Positions 23,879 through 32,341 of a stretch of 64,000 nucleotides of DNA are shown here, one piece after another (the stretch's first letter is position 1; each line of letters starts with the position of its first letter). A model generated the notes under the pieces. The model was not told the DNA's origin, searched no databases, and worked only from the letters and a program-made list of their open reading frames with translations. The translations under genes and the position numbers were made by a program. Location: contig NZ_CP157794.1 of the NCBI RefSeq assembly GCF_040111675.1, positions 62,001 to 126,000 on the forward strand. Reading direction: 5' to 3'. Source of the stretch: Salinarimonas sp. Its GTDB lineage: Bacteria; Pseudomonadota; Alphaproteobacteria; Rhizobiales; Beijerinckiaceae.

Positions 23879-24880
23879 TTACGACGCGTCGGCGGCCGCC
23901 GGCGCGGTCATCGCCCGCGCGGCGGACGCGATCGCGTCCGGGGTCACCCGCGCCGCGTTCTCGAGCGGCGGCGCGTAGGCGATGGGGATGCGCGGCGCGC
24001 CGAGACGGCGCACGGGCGCCTCGAGGCGTGCGTGCAGATGCTCGGCGACGAAGGCCGCGATCTCGGCCCCGAAGCCCCCGACGGTCACCGCCTCGTGCAC
24101 GACGAGGAGGCGCCCGGTCTTCTCGACCGAGGCGAGGACGCGGTCGCGGTCCCAGGGCCAGAGGGTGCGCAGGTCGATCACCTCGGCCTCGACGCCGTCC
24201 GCCGCGAGCGCCCGCGCGGCCTCGAGGCAGCGCCAGCGCATGGCCGACCAGGTGACGAGGGTGAGGTCGCGCCCCTCCCGCGCCACGTCGGCGACGCCGA
24301 TGGGGGTGAGGTGCTCGCCGTCCGGAACCGCGCCCTCGAGCGGCCACAGGCCCTTGTGCTCGAGATAGACGACCGGGTCGTCCGCCCGGATGGCGCTCTT
24401 CAGGAGCCCGAGATTGTCGGCGGGCGTCGCCGGGGCGACGACGACCAGGCCCGGAACGTGGGCGTACCAGGCCTCCAGCGACTGCGAATGCTGCGCGGCG
24501 GAGGAGCGCCACATGCCCACCGGCTGGCGCGCGACGAGCGGCACCTTCGCCTGCCCGCCGAACATGAAGCGCGCCTTGGCCGCCTGGTTGACCAGCTCGT
24601 CGGTGGCGCACAGCGCGAAGTCGGAGAAGCGCATCTCGACCACGGGCCGCGTGCCGGCGAGCGCCGCACCCACCGCCGCGCCCATGATGCAGGCCTCGGA
24701 GATCGGCGTATCGGCGATACGGGCCGCGCCGAAGCGCTCCTGCAGCCCCTCGTACTGGCCGAAGACGCCGCCGCGGCCGAGATCCTCGCCGAGCGCCCAG
24801 ACGCGCGGGTCGCGCGCCATCTCCTCGGCGAGCGCGCGGGTGGAGGCGGCGATGTAGGTGGTGGTGGTGCTCGCGGCCAT
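23879..24880 (-). CDS. 2-oxo acid/acetoin-type dehydrogenase E1 beta subunit
   Basis: Predicted 333 residues: a transketolase pyrimidine-binding domain (about 5-180, with GEDLGRGGVFGQYEGL and EMRFSDF) and a transketolase C-terminal domain (about 200-320, with VHEAVTVGGFGAEI). It pairs with the alpha subunit whose stop overlaps this ATG by one base (TGATG). The pair resembles the TPP-dependent subunits of acetoin or branched-chain 2-oxo acid dehydrogenases. No E2 acyltransferase or E3 lipoamide dehydrogenase gene is present in the window, so either these come from elsewhere or the pair works without them. Confidence 0.86.
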   Translation of the reverse strand: MAASTTTTYIAASTRALAEEMARDPRVWALGEDLGRGGVFGQYEGLQERFGAARIADTPISEACIMGAAVGAALAGTRPVVEMRFSDFALCATDELVNQAAKARFMFGGQAKVPLVARQPVGMWRSSAAQHSQSLEAWYAHVPGLVVVAPATPADNLGLLKSAIRADDPVVYLEHKGLWPLEGAVPDGEHLTPIGVADVAREGRDLTLVTWSAMRWRCLEAARALAADGVEAEVIDLRTLWPWDRDRVLASVEKTGRLLVVHEAVTVGGFGAEIAAFVAEHLHARLEAPVRRLGAPRIPIAYAPPLENAARVTPDAIASAARAMTAPAAADAS

Positions 24881-25920
24881 CAGAACGCCCTCTGCGCCGG
24901 ATGGCCGACGTCCTGCACGTCCGCATAGGCGCCCGCGACCGGCGGCCAGGGCGCGGCGCGCGCCTCGTCGTAGATCGCCTCCATCTCGGCATAGGCGCCC
25001 GCGCGCGCGGCCTCGAGCCGCTCCGCGGGGATTCCGGCGTCGGCGAGCGCCGCCGCGAGGCGGGCGATCGGGTCCTTCTCCCGCCAGGCCTCGACCTCCG
25101 CCGGGTCGCGGTAAGGGGCGGCGTCGGCCGCCGTGTGACCGGTGAGGCGATAGGTCTTCACGTGCAGGAGCCGCGGCCCCGAGCCCGCGCGCAGGGCGGC
25201 GACGGCGGCGCGCGCCGCCTCGTCGAGGGCGAGCGCGTCGTTGCCGTCCAGCGTCTCGGCGGGGATGCCGAGGCTCTCCGCGCGGGCGGCCGCACCCGCG
25301 CCCGCGGTGAGGTCCGCCGTGCGGGTGGTGGCGGACCAGGTATTGTCCTCGCAGACGAACAGGACGGGCAGATCGAAGACCTTCGCCCAGTTCAGCCCCT
25401 CGAGGAACGGGCCGCGGTTGATCGCGCCGTCGCCGAACAGGCAGGCGACGATCTCGCTCCCGCCCCGCAGCCGGATCGCGTGCGCGGCGCCCACCGCGAT
25501 GGGGATGTTGGCGCCCACCACGCCGTTGGCGCCGAGCATGCCCACGGAGAAGTCGGCGATGTGCATCGAGCCGCCCTTGCCGCCGCAGGTGCCGCCGTCG
25601 CGGCCGAAGAGCTCGCGCATCATCGCGCCGGCGTCGGCGCCCTTGGCGAGCGTATGGCCGTGGCCGCGATGCGTGGAGAGGAGGAGGTCGGCGCGATCGA
25701 GGTTGAGGCACACGCCGGTCGCGACCGCCTCCTGGCCGATGGAGGGGTGGATCGCGCCCAGCACGAGCCCATCCTTCAGGCCGCGGATCGCCGCCTCCTC
25801 GAAGGCGCGGATGCGCCACATGGTCTCGAGATGGCCGACAAGGCGCGCGGCGTCGAGATTGCGCGCAGGCCGCCCGGCCTTCTGTGAGGTCTCGGGCGAC
25901 GTCTCGCCGAGCCCGCTCAC
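24880..25920 (-). CDS. 2-oxo acid/acetoin-type dehydrogenase E1 alpha subunit
   Basis: Predicted 346 residues from a GTG start. It shows the E1 alpha TPP/Mg motif FGDGAINRGPFLEGLNWA followed by VLFVCEDNTWSATT, and the earlier GHGHTLAKGAD and GGKGGSMH stretches typical of the family. It would bind TPP together with the beta subunit and decarboxylate a 2-oxo acid or cleave an acetoin-like ketol. It is the first gene of the operon: a good promoter is found about 140 bp upstream, and TRAP transporter and second TPP-enzyme genes follow. An ATG start further in is possible, since the first 20 residues are poorly conserved in type. Confidence 0.86.
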   Translation of the reverse strand: MSGLGETSPETSQKAGRPARNLDAARLVGHLETMWRIRAFEEAAIRGLKDGLVLGAIHPSIGQEAVATGVCLNLDRADLLLSTHRGHGHTLAKGADAGAMMRELFGRDGGTCGGKGGSMHIADFSVGMLGANGVVGANIPIAVGAAHAIRLRGGSEIVACLFGDGAINRGPFLEGLNWAKVFDLPVLFVCEDNTWSATTRTADLTAGAGAAARAESLGIPAETLDGNDALALDEAARAAVAALRAGSGPRLLHVKTYRLTGHTAADAAPYRDPAEVEAWREKDPIARLAAALADAGIPAERLEAARAGAYAEMEAIYDEARAAPWPPVAGAYADVQDVGHPAQRAF

Positions 25921-26057
25921 GGGCCGCTCCCGTCCGTTGCCGCGCCCATCCGCGCGACCGCGCCCGGCGCGGCGGCGCGCCTCGCCCTCACCATGCCGTC
26001 CTCCCTCGTGCCGGACCGTTTCGGCCTCGTTCGTCCGGCTTCGCGGACGTGAGGGAA

Positions 26058-26086
26058 GCCTAGACCCGTTGTCGCGCGGCTCGCAA
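26058..26086 (-). promoter_or_regulatory. Candidate sigma-70 promoter of the E1/TRAP/TPP operon
   Basis: On the minus strand TTGCGA (26086-26081) and CTAGGC (26063-26058) are separated by 17 bp. It lies in the 213-bp gap (25921-26133) upstream of the E1 alpha gene. The leader would be about 130 bases, long enough for a further control element, but I see none that I can name. Confidence 0.45.
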
Positions 26087-26133
26087 GCGCGCAGTTCCGC
26101 ACGCGGCGCACGCGGAGGGGCTCACCCGCGGTC

Positions 26134-27033
26134 TCAGGTGGCTTTCACGAGAAGCACGCCGACGCCGCCGACGATCAACGCCATCCCGAGGAGCTCGCGC
26201 TTCGTCGCGGCCTGGTCGAACAGCCGCCGCGAGACGATCTGCGCGAAGACCACCTCGACCAGCGCGAGGGTGCGCACGTTGGCGGCCGAGGTCAGCGCGA
26301 AGCCGATGAACCAGAACTGCGAGGCCAGCGCGCCGAGGAAGCCCGCCGTCGCGGAGCCGCGCCATTCCCGCAGCGAGCCGATCAGCGCGTGGCGGTCGAG
26401 AAGGGCGAGGTAGACGAGGAGGATCGCCGTCTGCAGCGCCAGGGCCGCGACGAGGGCGGTCGAGGCCCGTACCACGAAGCCGCCGCCCTCGAGCGCCAGG
26501 ATGGCGCCGCGATAGCCCACGGCGGAGAGCCCGAAGCCCGCGCCGGCCGCGATCCCGAGGAGCGCCGGGCGCAGGCCGCCGCTCGCGAGCTTGCCCGGGG
26601 TGTGCGAGACGAGGATCACGCCCGCCGTGGCCACCCCGATGGCGATCAGCATCGGGCCGGTGAGCGGATCTCCGAGCACCGCGATGGCGAAGAGCGCGGT
26701 CTGCACGGGCTCGGTCTTCAGGTAGGCGGTGACCACCGAGAAGGCGCGCTCGCGCATGGCTGCGAGCATCAGCGCGGTGGCCGCGATCTGCATCAGCGCG
26801 CCGAGGACGAGAAAGGCGAGGAACCCCGGCTGCGGCGCCGGCAGGCTCTCGCCGGTGACGGCGAGCACGCCCGCGAGAAAGAGCGCCGCGAAGGGCAGGC
26901 CGAACAGGAAGCGCACCTGCGTCGCGCCGATCGTGCCGATGCGCGCCGTCAGGTCGCGCTGGAGCGCGTTGCGCCCCGTCTGCGCCACGGCGGCGGCGAG
27001 CGTCACGGGAATCCAGAGGAGGGAGAGGTCCAT
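26134..27033 (-). CDS. EamA/DMT-family membrane transporter
   Basis: Predicted 299 residues with about ten hydrophobic helices in two EamA-like halves (about 5-140 and 150-295). Drug/metabolite transporter family members usually export amino acids, nucleotides or metabolites across the inner membrane. I use the ATG at 27033, because residues encoded before it are Arg/Pro-rich and not membrane-like. It lies upstream of the E1 operon on the same strand but is separated from it by a 213-bp gap holding a promoter. No substrate can be inferred. Confidence 0.85.
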   Translation of the reverse strand: MDLSLLWIPVTLAAAVAQTGRNALQRDLTARIGTIGATQVRFLFGLPFAALFLAGVLAVTGESLPAPQPGFLAFLVLGALMQIAATALMLAAMRERAFSVVTAYLKTEPVQTALFAIAVLGDPLTGPMLIAIGVATAGVILVSHTPGKLASGGLRPALLGIAAGAGFGLSAVGYRGAILALEGGGFVVRASTALVAALALQTAILLVYLALLDRHALIGSLREWRGSATAGFLGALASQFWFIGFALTSAANVRTLALVEVVFAQIVSRRLFDQAATKRELLGMALIVGGVGVLLVKAT

Positions 27034-27235
27034 CGGCGTCCGGGTCCGGCTGGGCGCCGACGCGCGGCGCCCGTTTCTCGAACACCGCCGCGGCGGCGGG
27101 CGCAAGAGCCGGTGGGGCGAATTCCGTTCGCGATCTGGAAAAGGGCGCGCGTCTTGGTTATGGTCGCGACACGCCGCCCGGCCGCGTCGCGTCCGACACA
27201 GCCCGCCTCGAGAGCCCGGAGCTCAGACCCTGCTC

Positions 27236-28510
27236 ATGCGCGCGCTCCTTCCTGCGACCCATCGCGTTCTCCTCGCCGCGTTCCTCGTCCTCGCCGCCCT
27301 CGCGCCCGCGCGGGCGCAGATCGACGAGGCGCCGCTCCTCCTCGCCGATCTCGACACCGGCGCCGTGATCTTCGAGCGCAACGGCACCATGCCGTGGTAC
27401 CCCGCCTCGCTCACCAAGCTGATGACCGCCTACGTGGCGCTCGAGGCCGTGCGCGAGGGCCGGGTGTCGATGAGCTCGCTCCTCACCGTCTCGCACGACG
27501 CCGCCTCGATGCCGCCCTCGAAGATGGGCTTCGAGCCGGGCTCGCAGATCACGCTCGACAACGCGCTCAAGATCATCATGGTCAAGTCGGCGAACGACGT
27601 GGCCTGGACCATCGCCGAGAACGTCGGCGGCACCGTCGACCGTTTCGTCGAGCGCATGAACGCCACCGCCCGCCGGCTCGGCATGGCGGACACGCGCTTC
27701 ACCAACCCGAGCGGCTTGCCGGATCTGCGCAAGAGCACCACGGCGCGGGACATGGCGCTCCTCGCCCAGGCGCTGTGGCGCGACTTCCCCCGGCGGCGCG
27801 ACCTGTTCGGCCTGCAGGCGATCGCCTTCGGCTCCAGCGTGATGAACAACCACAACGGCATCATCGGGCGCTACCAGGGCGCCACCGGCATGAAGACGGG
27901 CTACATCTGCTCGTCCGGCTTCAACGTCGTCGCCACCGCCGAGCGCGGCGGCCGGCGGCTGGTCGCCGTCGTCATGGGCCAGATGTCCTCGCGCGAGCGC
28001 ACGGCGCTCTCCGCCTCGCTTCTGGAATACGGCTTCTCCAATCGCGGCCTGTTCGGCTTCGGCGGCCTGCGCACCCTCACCAGCCTGCCGCGCTCCTCCG
28101 TGAGCGCGCCTCCGGACCTGCGGCCCATCGTCTGCGACCCGAACCGCCGCCGGGGCGGGGAGAGCGACGACGACACCCAGGCCATCGTCATCGCCGGCGC
28201 GACGCCGGGCGGCTCGGACGCCCTCGCCTTCTTCCAGGCGCAGAGCCGCACGCTGCCGCGGGTCGACCTGCCGCAGCGCCGCCCGGTGGAGCCGGTCGCC
28301 GTCTTCCTCGGCCTGCCGGCGGGCGTGTCGCCGGGGCCGGAGCCGCGCGGCGCCGAGGTCGCGAGCGCCGGCACGCCGCTCGACATCCTGCCGCCGCCGC
28401 GCAACGTGCCGCTGATCGACGGCCTGCCGGGTCCCGCCGCGAGCGCCGCCGCGCCGGCCGGCCCGACCGTGACGCTGCCGCTGCCCCCGCGCCGGCCGCG
28501 CGGGATCTGA
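27236..28510 (+). CDS. D-alanyl-D-alanine carboxypeptidase (DacA-type, peptidase S11)
   Basis: Predicted 424 residues with a signal peptide (about 1-27, ending ARA). The three penicillin-binding motifs are present in order: SLTK (SxxK, nucleophile Ser), SAN (SxN) and KTG in GMKTGYICSSGFN. The enzyme trims the terminal D-Ala from peptidoglycan stem peptides in the periplasm. The C-terminal 140 residues are Pro/Arg-rich and do not look like the usual DacA beta domain plus amphipathic membrane anchor, so attachment to the membrane is uncertain. The gene is convergent with the TenA-like gene, with only 4 bp between stops. Confidence 0.9.
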   Translation: MRALLPATHRVLLAAFLVLAALAPARAQIDEAPLLLADLDTGAVIFERNGTMPWYPASLTKLMTAYVALEAVREGRVSMSSLLTVSHDAASMPPSKMGFEPGSQITLDNALKIIMVKSANDVAWTIAENVGGTVDRFVERMNATARRLGMADTRFTNPSGLPDLRKSTTARDMALLAQALWRDFPRRRDLFGLQAIAFGSSVMNNHNGIIGRYQGATGMKTGYICSSGFNVVATAERGGRRLVAVVMGQMSSRERTALSASLLEYGFSNRGLFGFGGLRTLTSLPRSSVSAPPDLRPIVCDPNRRRGGESDDDTQAIVIAGATPGGSDALAFFQAQSRTLPRVDLPQRRPVEPVAVFLGLPAGVSPGPEPRGAEVASAGTPLDILPPPRNVPLIDGLPGPAASAAAPAGPTVTLPLPPRRPRGI

Positions 28511-28514
28511 CGGT

Positions 28515-29177
28515 TCAGACCGGCCAGCTCTCCAGCCGGTAGGCGCCGTCCCAGAACAGGTATTCGAGCCGCGTCGCCGCCGTGTAGGCCTCGTGCATCC
28601 GCGCGACCATGGCCGGCGCGGCCTGCTCGGCCGCCTCGTCGGTCGCGGCGATCATCGCCTGCACGGCCTCGTGGAACTCCTCGCCCGCATAGGTGTCGAT
28701 CCAGGCCTGGTAGGGGTTGCCCGGCGCGGCGCGGCCGTGGATGTCGCGGCCGACCTCGGCGTAGATCCAGAAGCAGGGCAGGAGCGCCGCGAGCACCACC
28801 TCGTAGGGCTCGGCGAAGGCGGTGGCCGTCAGGTAGGAGACGTAATGGTGGCAGGACGGCTGCACCGGCGTCGCCTGGAAGGCGTCCGGCGAGATGCCGT
28901 AGCGCTCGAAGAACGACCCGTGCAGCGAGCGCTCGACCACGATCGCCACCTCCGCGCCCTTGGCGAACTGGACGATCCGGTCCGGATCGCGGGCCTTGGC
29001 GGCGGCGAGCGCCAGCGCGCGGCCGAAGCCGATCAGGTAATGCGCGTCCTGGACGATGTAGTGGGTGAAGCGCTCGCGCGCGAGCCGGCCCTCGGCGAGC
29101 TCGGCGTTGAAGGGCATGGTGCGGATGGTCTCGTAGGCGGGGAGGTTGCTCTCCCAGGCGTCCGTCGAGAAGGGCAT
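28515..29177 (-). CDS. TenA-family aminopyrimidine aminohydrolase/thiaminase II-like
   Basis: Predicted 220 residues, the usual TenA length. The all-helical fold is shown by SFFERYGIS, the helix around PSCHHYVSYLTATAF, and ALLPCFWIYAEVG, whose Cys aligns with the catalytic Cys of TenA. The C-terminal glutamate is in RLEYLFWDGAYRLE. TenA proteins salvage thiamine by hydrolysing aminopyrimidine breakdown products. No thi genes are next to it, so a role in thiamine salvage is inferred from the family. The existence of several TPP-dependent enzymes in the window is suggestive but not evidence. Confidence 0.85.
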   Translation of the reverse strand: MPFSTDAWESNLPAYETIRTMPFNAELAEGRLARERFTHYIVQDAHYLIGFGRALALAAAKARDPDRIVQFAKGAEVAIVVERSLHGSFFERYGISPDAFQATPVQPSCHHYVSYLTATAFAEPYEVVLAALLPCFWIYAEVGRDIHGRAAPGNPYQAWIDTYAGEEFHEAVQAMIAATDEAAEQAAPAMVARMHEAYTAATRLEYLFWDGAYRLESWPV

Positions 29178-29281
29178 GGCGGCTGGACCTCGTACGCTGT
29201 GAGCGGATTGCGCGGAAAGCGCGGCTGTTCCCCTGCACATCGCGCATCCAGGCAGCGATTTCCAGCCCCTCGACGCTTGCC

Positions 29282-29656
29282 TCAATCCACCAGCCGCAGC
29301 TCCTTGCCCTCGAGCACCTTGAGCACCCGCCCCAGTTCCTGGCCGCGCTTCATCACCAGCCCCGAGGACGCGACCACGGAATAGGCGCCCTGGCGGCGGG
29401 CGAGCTTGGGGTCCTTCTCGATGCGGTAGAGCGGCATCTCGGAGGTGCGCCGGTAGACGGCGAAGACCGCCTTGTCCTTGCGGAAGTCGATGGCGTAGTC
29501 GCGCCACTCGCCGGCGGCCACCTTGCGGCCGTAGACGTTGAGGATCTCGCGCAGCTCGTCGCGGTCGAAGGAGACCCGGGCGTCCTGTTGTCGCGCGGCG
29601 GGAAAGGGCACCACCGTCCCGCCGCGCTTCTGCTGCACCGTCTCGCCGTCGCTCAT
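29282..29656 (-). CDS. DUF2794 family protein
   Basis: Predicted 124 residues. The motif RDELREILNVYGRKVAAGEW (about 32-51) followed by YAIDF marks DUF2794, a small family found mainly in alphaproteobacteria with no assigned function. It is hydrophilic, with no signal peptide or membrane segment. The ATG at 29656 has a strong GGAGGAGG ribosome site. About 100 bp separate it from tenA on the same strand. Confidence 0.85.
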   Translation of the reverse strand: MSDGETVQQKRGGTVVPFPAARQQDARVSFDRDELREILNVYGRKVAAGEWRDYAIDFRKDKAVFAVYRRTSEMPLYRIEKDPKLARRQGAYSVVASSGLVMKRGQELGRVLKVLEGKELRLVD

Positions 29657-29771
29657 CGCGCCTCCTCCCCCGTGGTTCTTTCGCCGTTGCGCGTCATCGT
29701 CCCGTCATGATGGGGGGACCGGCCGTGCGGCGCAAGCGTGGGGGCGGTGCGGCGGCGAGGCGAGCCGGGCC

Positions 29772-30014
29772 TCAGACCGCGCGAAAGGTCTGGGAGCGCT
29801 TCACCGAGGCGACGCCGTCGACACCGCGGATGTCGGCCTCGGCCTTCTCGTCGGCCACGCCGTGGATCATCCCGAAACGGGCGCTGACCGAAACGTCCCC
29901 GAGGCCGCGCCGCGCGAGCTCCTGCGCGACCTGCTCCACGTCCTTGCGGGCGTCGGCCGTGACGCGCACCGTGACCTCGTGCTTCGGCCCGCTCACCGAC
30001 TTGTCCTCAGCCAT
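29772..30014 (-). CDS. Small propeptide/inhibitor-like (I9-type fold) protein
   Basis: Predicted 80 residues. After a short charged head, the sequence follows a strand-helix-strand-strand-helix-strand pattern (EVTVRVTADARKDVEQVAQEL, then SVSARFGMIHGVADEKAEADIRGV, then GVASVKRSQTF). The DIRGVDGVASVKR segment resembles the end of peptidase-inhibitor I9 domains, the prodomains that fold and inhibit subtilisins. It lies 124 bp downstream of a subtilase gene on the same strand, which strengthens that reading. It has no signal peptide. Fold assignment is by eye; other ferredoxin-like small proteins cannot be ruled out. Confidence 0.65.
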   Translation of the reverse strand: MAEDKSVSGPKHEVTVRVTADARKDVEQVAQELARRGLGDVSVSARFGMIHGVADEKAEADIRGVDGVASVKRSQTFRAV

Positions 30015-30138
30015 GTCGACCCTCCCGCGATGAATGCCGATCGCGAACCGACAACGCCCGGTCCGCCGAAACGGATCGGGCGCTCTAGAAGTCGGCCGGG
30101 CCGCGCCGCCCGTCAAGCGCCGCGACGCACGCCGCGCG

Positions 30139-31521
30139 TCAGGGCGCGTAGACGAGGCCCGCGCCCACGTCGGCCACCTCGCCGCCGATATGGCGCGCGT
30201 TCTTCACCAGCGCGCCCCACAGCGCCATGCCGCGCAGGCCGGGATCGGACTCGGCGTAGAGCGCCGCGATGCCGGCCACGTGCGGCGTCGCCATGCTGGT
30301 GCCCGACAGGAAGTCCCAGCCGCCGAGAGCGCGCGGCATGCTGGAGAGCACGTCCACGCCCGGTCCGGCGATGTTGATCTCTCCGCCGGGATGCATCGTG
30401 CGCTTCGCGCAGGAGAAGAACGCCACCGCATCGAAGCGGTCGACCGCCGCCACCGCGAAGATGGAGGGGCAGTTGGCGGGCGAGCCGACGGGCGCGACGA
30501 AGGTCGGCCGGCGGCTCTCGTTGCCCGCCGCCGCGACGAGGAGCGAGCCCGACCGGAGCGCGTCCTGTCCGATCAGCTCGTAGTTCTCGTCGAAGGGCTG
30601 GTTGATCGCGACGGCGGCGCCGAGCGACATCGAGATCACCTGGCAACCCTCGTTCAGCGCCCATTCGAGGCCCGCGATGACGGTGCGGTCCGAGCCGAGG
30701 CCCTGGTTCGAGAGCACCTTGCCGACGTAGAGCTCCGCGCCGTAGGCGACGCCGTAGCGCGGCTGGTTCTCGGCCGGCTGCATCGGCCCGCAGGCGGTGC
30801 CGGCGCAGTGCGTGCCGTGGCCCTGGGCGTCCTCGACCGTCTCGTCGGGAATGAAGGACTTCGAGGCGACGATGCGGCCTTCGAAATCGGGATGACCCGC
30901 GTCGATGCCGGTGTCCAGGATCGCGACCTTGATACCGCGTCCGCTGAAGCACGAGCCGGTCACGCCGGTGGCGCGCAGGCCCCAGGTCTCGGTGATCTCC
31001 TCCGGGTCCTGCGGCTCCTCCGCGCGTCGCGCCCCCGCGCCGCCCGCCTCGCCCCCGAGCAGATCCTCGACGAGCGCGTCGACGCCCGCGCGGTAGCCGA
31101 GGAGGTAGTCCCGGCTCGCGCCCGCCAAGGTGCGCGGACCGCGCCCGGCGCCGATGGCGCGGTAGATCCGCTCGGGACGCGCGGAGACGACGCCGTGCTC
31201 GGCGACGCCCGCGGAGACGGCTGCGGCCATGCGATCGGGGTCGGCCTGGACGATGGCGATGCCGAAGCGCTCGAACACGATCATGTCCGCGCCGTCGAAC
31301 GTGCTGGCCAAAGCCGCCTCGGCGGTGACGTCCGCGGTCGACGCGATGCGCAGCTTCATGTCCTCGAACGCGCCGAGCCCGCGATGGCGGGCCTCGCGAT
31401 TGAGCCGCACCACGGTCGCGCCCGTGGTCCCGCCGCCGCCGACCGGCATGATGCGGGGCCGGTCGCCGCCACCGCCGCCGACTCCGCCCTGATTGCTCCT
31501 GCTGCGTTTCCTCCCGGGCAT
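30139..31521 (-). CDS. Subtilisin-like serine protease (peptidase S8)
   Basis: Predicted 460 residues. The full catalytic triad is visible: Asp203 in ILDTGID, His235 in GHGTHCAG and Ser409 in SGTSMATPHVAG, with the oxyanion Asn in AAAGNES. Residues about 54-123 may be an N-terminal prodomain. There is no signal peptide: the N terminus is basic and Gly-rich, so the protein may stay in the cytoplasm or leave by another route. The ATG at 31521 has GGAGGG upstream and follows a fair promoter. The downstream small I9-like gene could encode a trans-acting chaperone or inhibitor. Confidence 0.9.
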   Translation of the reverse strand: MPGRKRSRSNQGGVGGGGGDRPRIMPVGGGGTTGATVVRLNREARHRGLGAFEDMKLRIASTADVTAEAALASTFDGADMIVFERFGIAIVQADPDRMAAAVSAGVAEHGVVSARPERIYRAIGAGRGPRTLAGASRDYLLGYRAGVDALVEDLLGGEAGGAGARRAEEPQDPEEITETWGLRATGVTGSCFSGRGIKVAILDTGIDAGHPDFEGRIVASKSFIPDETVEDAQGHGTHCAGTACGPMQPAENQPRYGVAYGAELYVGKVLSNQGLGSDRTVIAGLEWALNEGCQVISMSLGAAVAINQPFDENYELIGQDALRSGSLLVAAAGNESRRPTFVAPVGSPANCPSIFAVAAVDRFDAVAFFSCAKRTMHPGGEINIAGPGVDVLSSMPRALGGWDFLSGTSMATPHVAGIAALYAESDPGLRGMALWGALVKNARHIGGEVADVGAGLVYAP

Positions 31522-31572
31522 ATCGCTTCCCTCCGCTCGACGCCACGCTCGCCGTGACGGACGGGCATTACA

Positions 31573-31600
31573 CGCTAGGGTGAAGCTATAAAGCAATCAA
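31573..31600 (-). promoter_or_regulatory. Candidate promoter of the subtilase gene
   Basis: On the minus strand TTGATT (31600-31595) and CTAGCG (31578-31573) are spaced by 16 bp. Transcription would start near 31566, giving a leader of about 45 bases to the ATG at 31521. It overlaps the stop codon of the upstream CMD-family gene. Confidence 0.45.
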
Positions 31601-32226
31601 GAATCGGCCATATCACGTGCACTGGCGTGATATTGCGCGTTCGGGCGCATGTCGGTCGCCGAGGCCAGGCGGTTCGACATGGCGAAGAACGAGGCCACCG
31701 CGGCGACGTCCCAGATGTCGACGTCGGAGAAGCCGGCCTCGCGCAGCGCCTCGCGGTCCGGCTCCTCGATGGTCCAGGAGGCGAGCGCCACCTTCTCGGC
31801 GAAGGCGAGCATGGCGCGGTGGCGCGGCGCGAGACGCGCGGCGCGCCAGTTCACCGAGAGCGTGTCCCCGAGCACGGGATCGCCGGACATCTGCCGCACC
31901 GCCGCGCCGTGGGCGACGACGCAATAGACGCAGCGATTGGCCGCCGAGACGACGACCGCGATCATCTCGCGCTCGAGCTTGGACAGCCCGGAGGGCGCGA
32001 GCATCAGGCCGTTGTAGAAGGCGGCGAAGGCGGAGAGCTTGGCGTCGTCGTGGGCGTAGGCCGCGAGCACGTTCGGCACGAAGCCGATCTTCTCGTCGCA
32101 TTTGGCCAAATAGGCCCGCATGTCCGGCGACAGATCCCCTTGCGGAAGGTCGAGTGCGGTGGGAGCCTTCTCGGCGCGCTGACGCAGGGGCGGCGCCCCC
32201 GCTTCCGGTCTTTTCGGCTCGGCCAT
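31597..32226 (-). CDS. Peroxidase-related CMD/AhpD-family protein
   Basis: Predicted 209 residues of the carboxymuconolactone-decarboxylase/AhpD superfamily. The redox motif CVYCVVAHG (about 98-106) carries the CxxC and the downstream His typical of alkylhydroperoxidase D-like proteins; the surrounding KLEREMIAVVVSAANR helix is also typical. Probable role: thiol-based peroxide or alkyl-hydroperoxide handling in the cytoplasm. It matches the uncharacterised peroxidase-related subfamily of about 190-210 residues. It is divergent from the NAD-glutamate dehydrogenase gene, with 115 bp between. Confidence 0.85.
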   Translation of the reverse strand: MAEPKRPEAGAPPLRQRAEKAPTALDLPQGDLSPDMRAYLAKCDEKIGFVPNVLAAYAHDDAKLSAFAAFYNGLMLAPSGLSKLEREMIAVVVSAANRCVYCVVAHGAAVRQMSGDPVLGDTLSVNWRAARLAPRHRAMLAFAEKVALASWTIEEPDREALREAGFSDVDIWDVAAVASFFAMSNRLASATDMRPNAQYHASARDMADS

Positions 32227-32341
32227 GGGACGGGATCCTTCCTCACGCGTTGGTGTGTGGCGAATTGTTGCAGCCGGGTGCGGCCTATGCCAAGCCTGGC
32301 CGTAGCCGAACCGACGACAGCCGAAGCGAGGGGCGTGCGGG

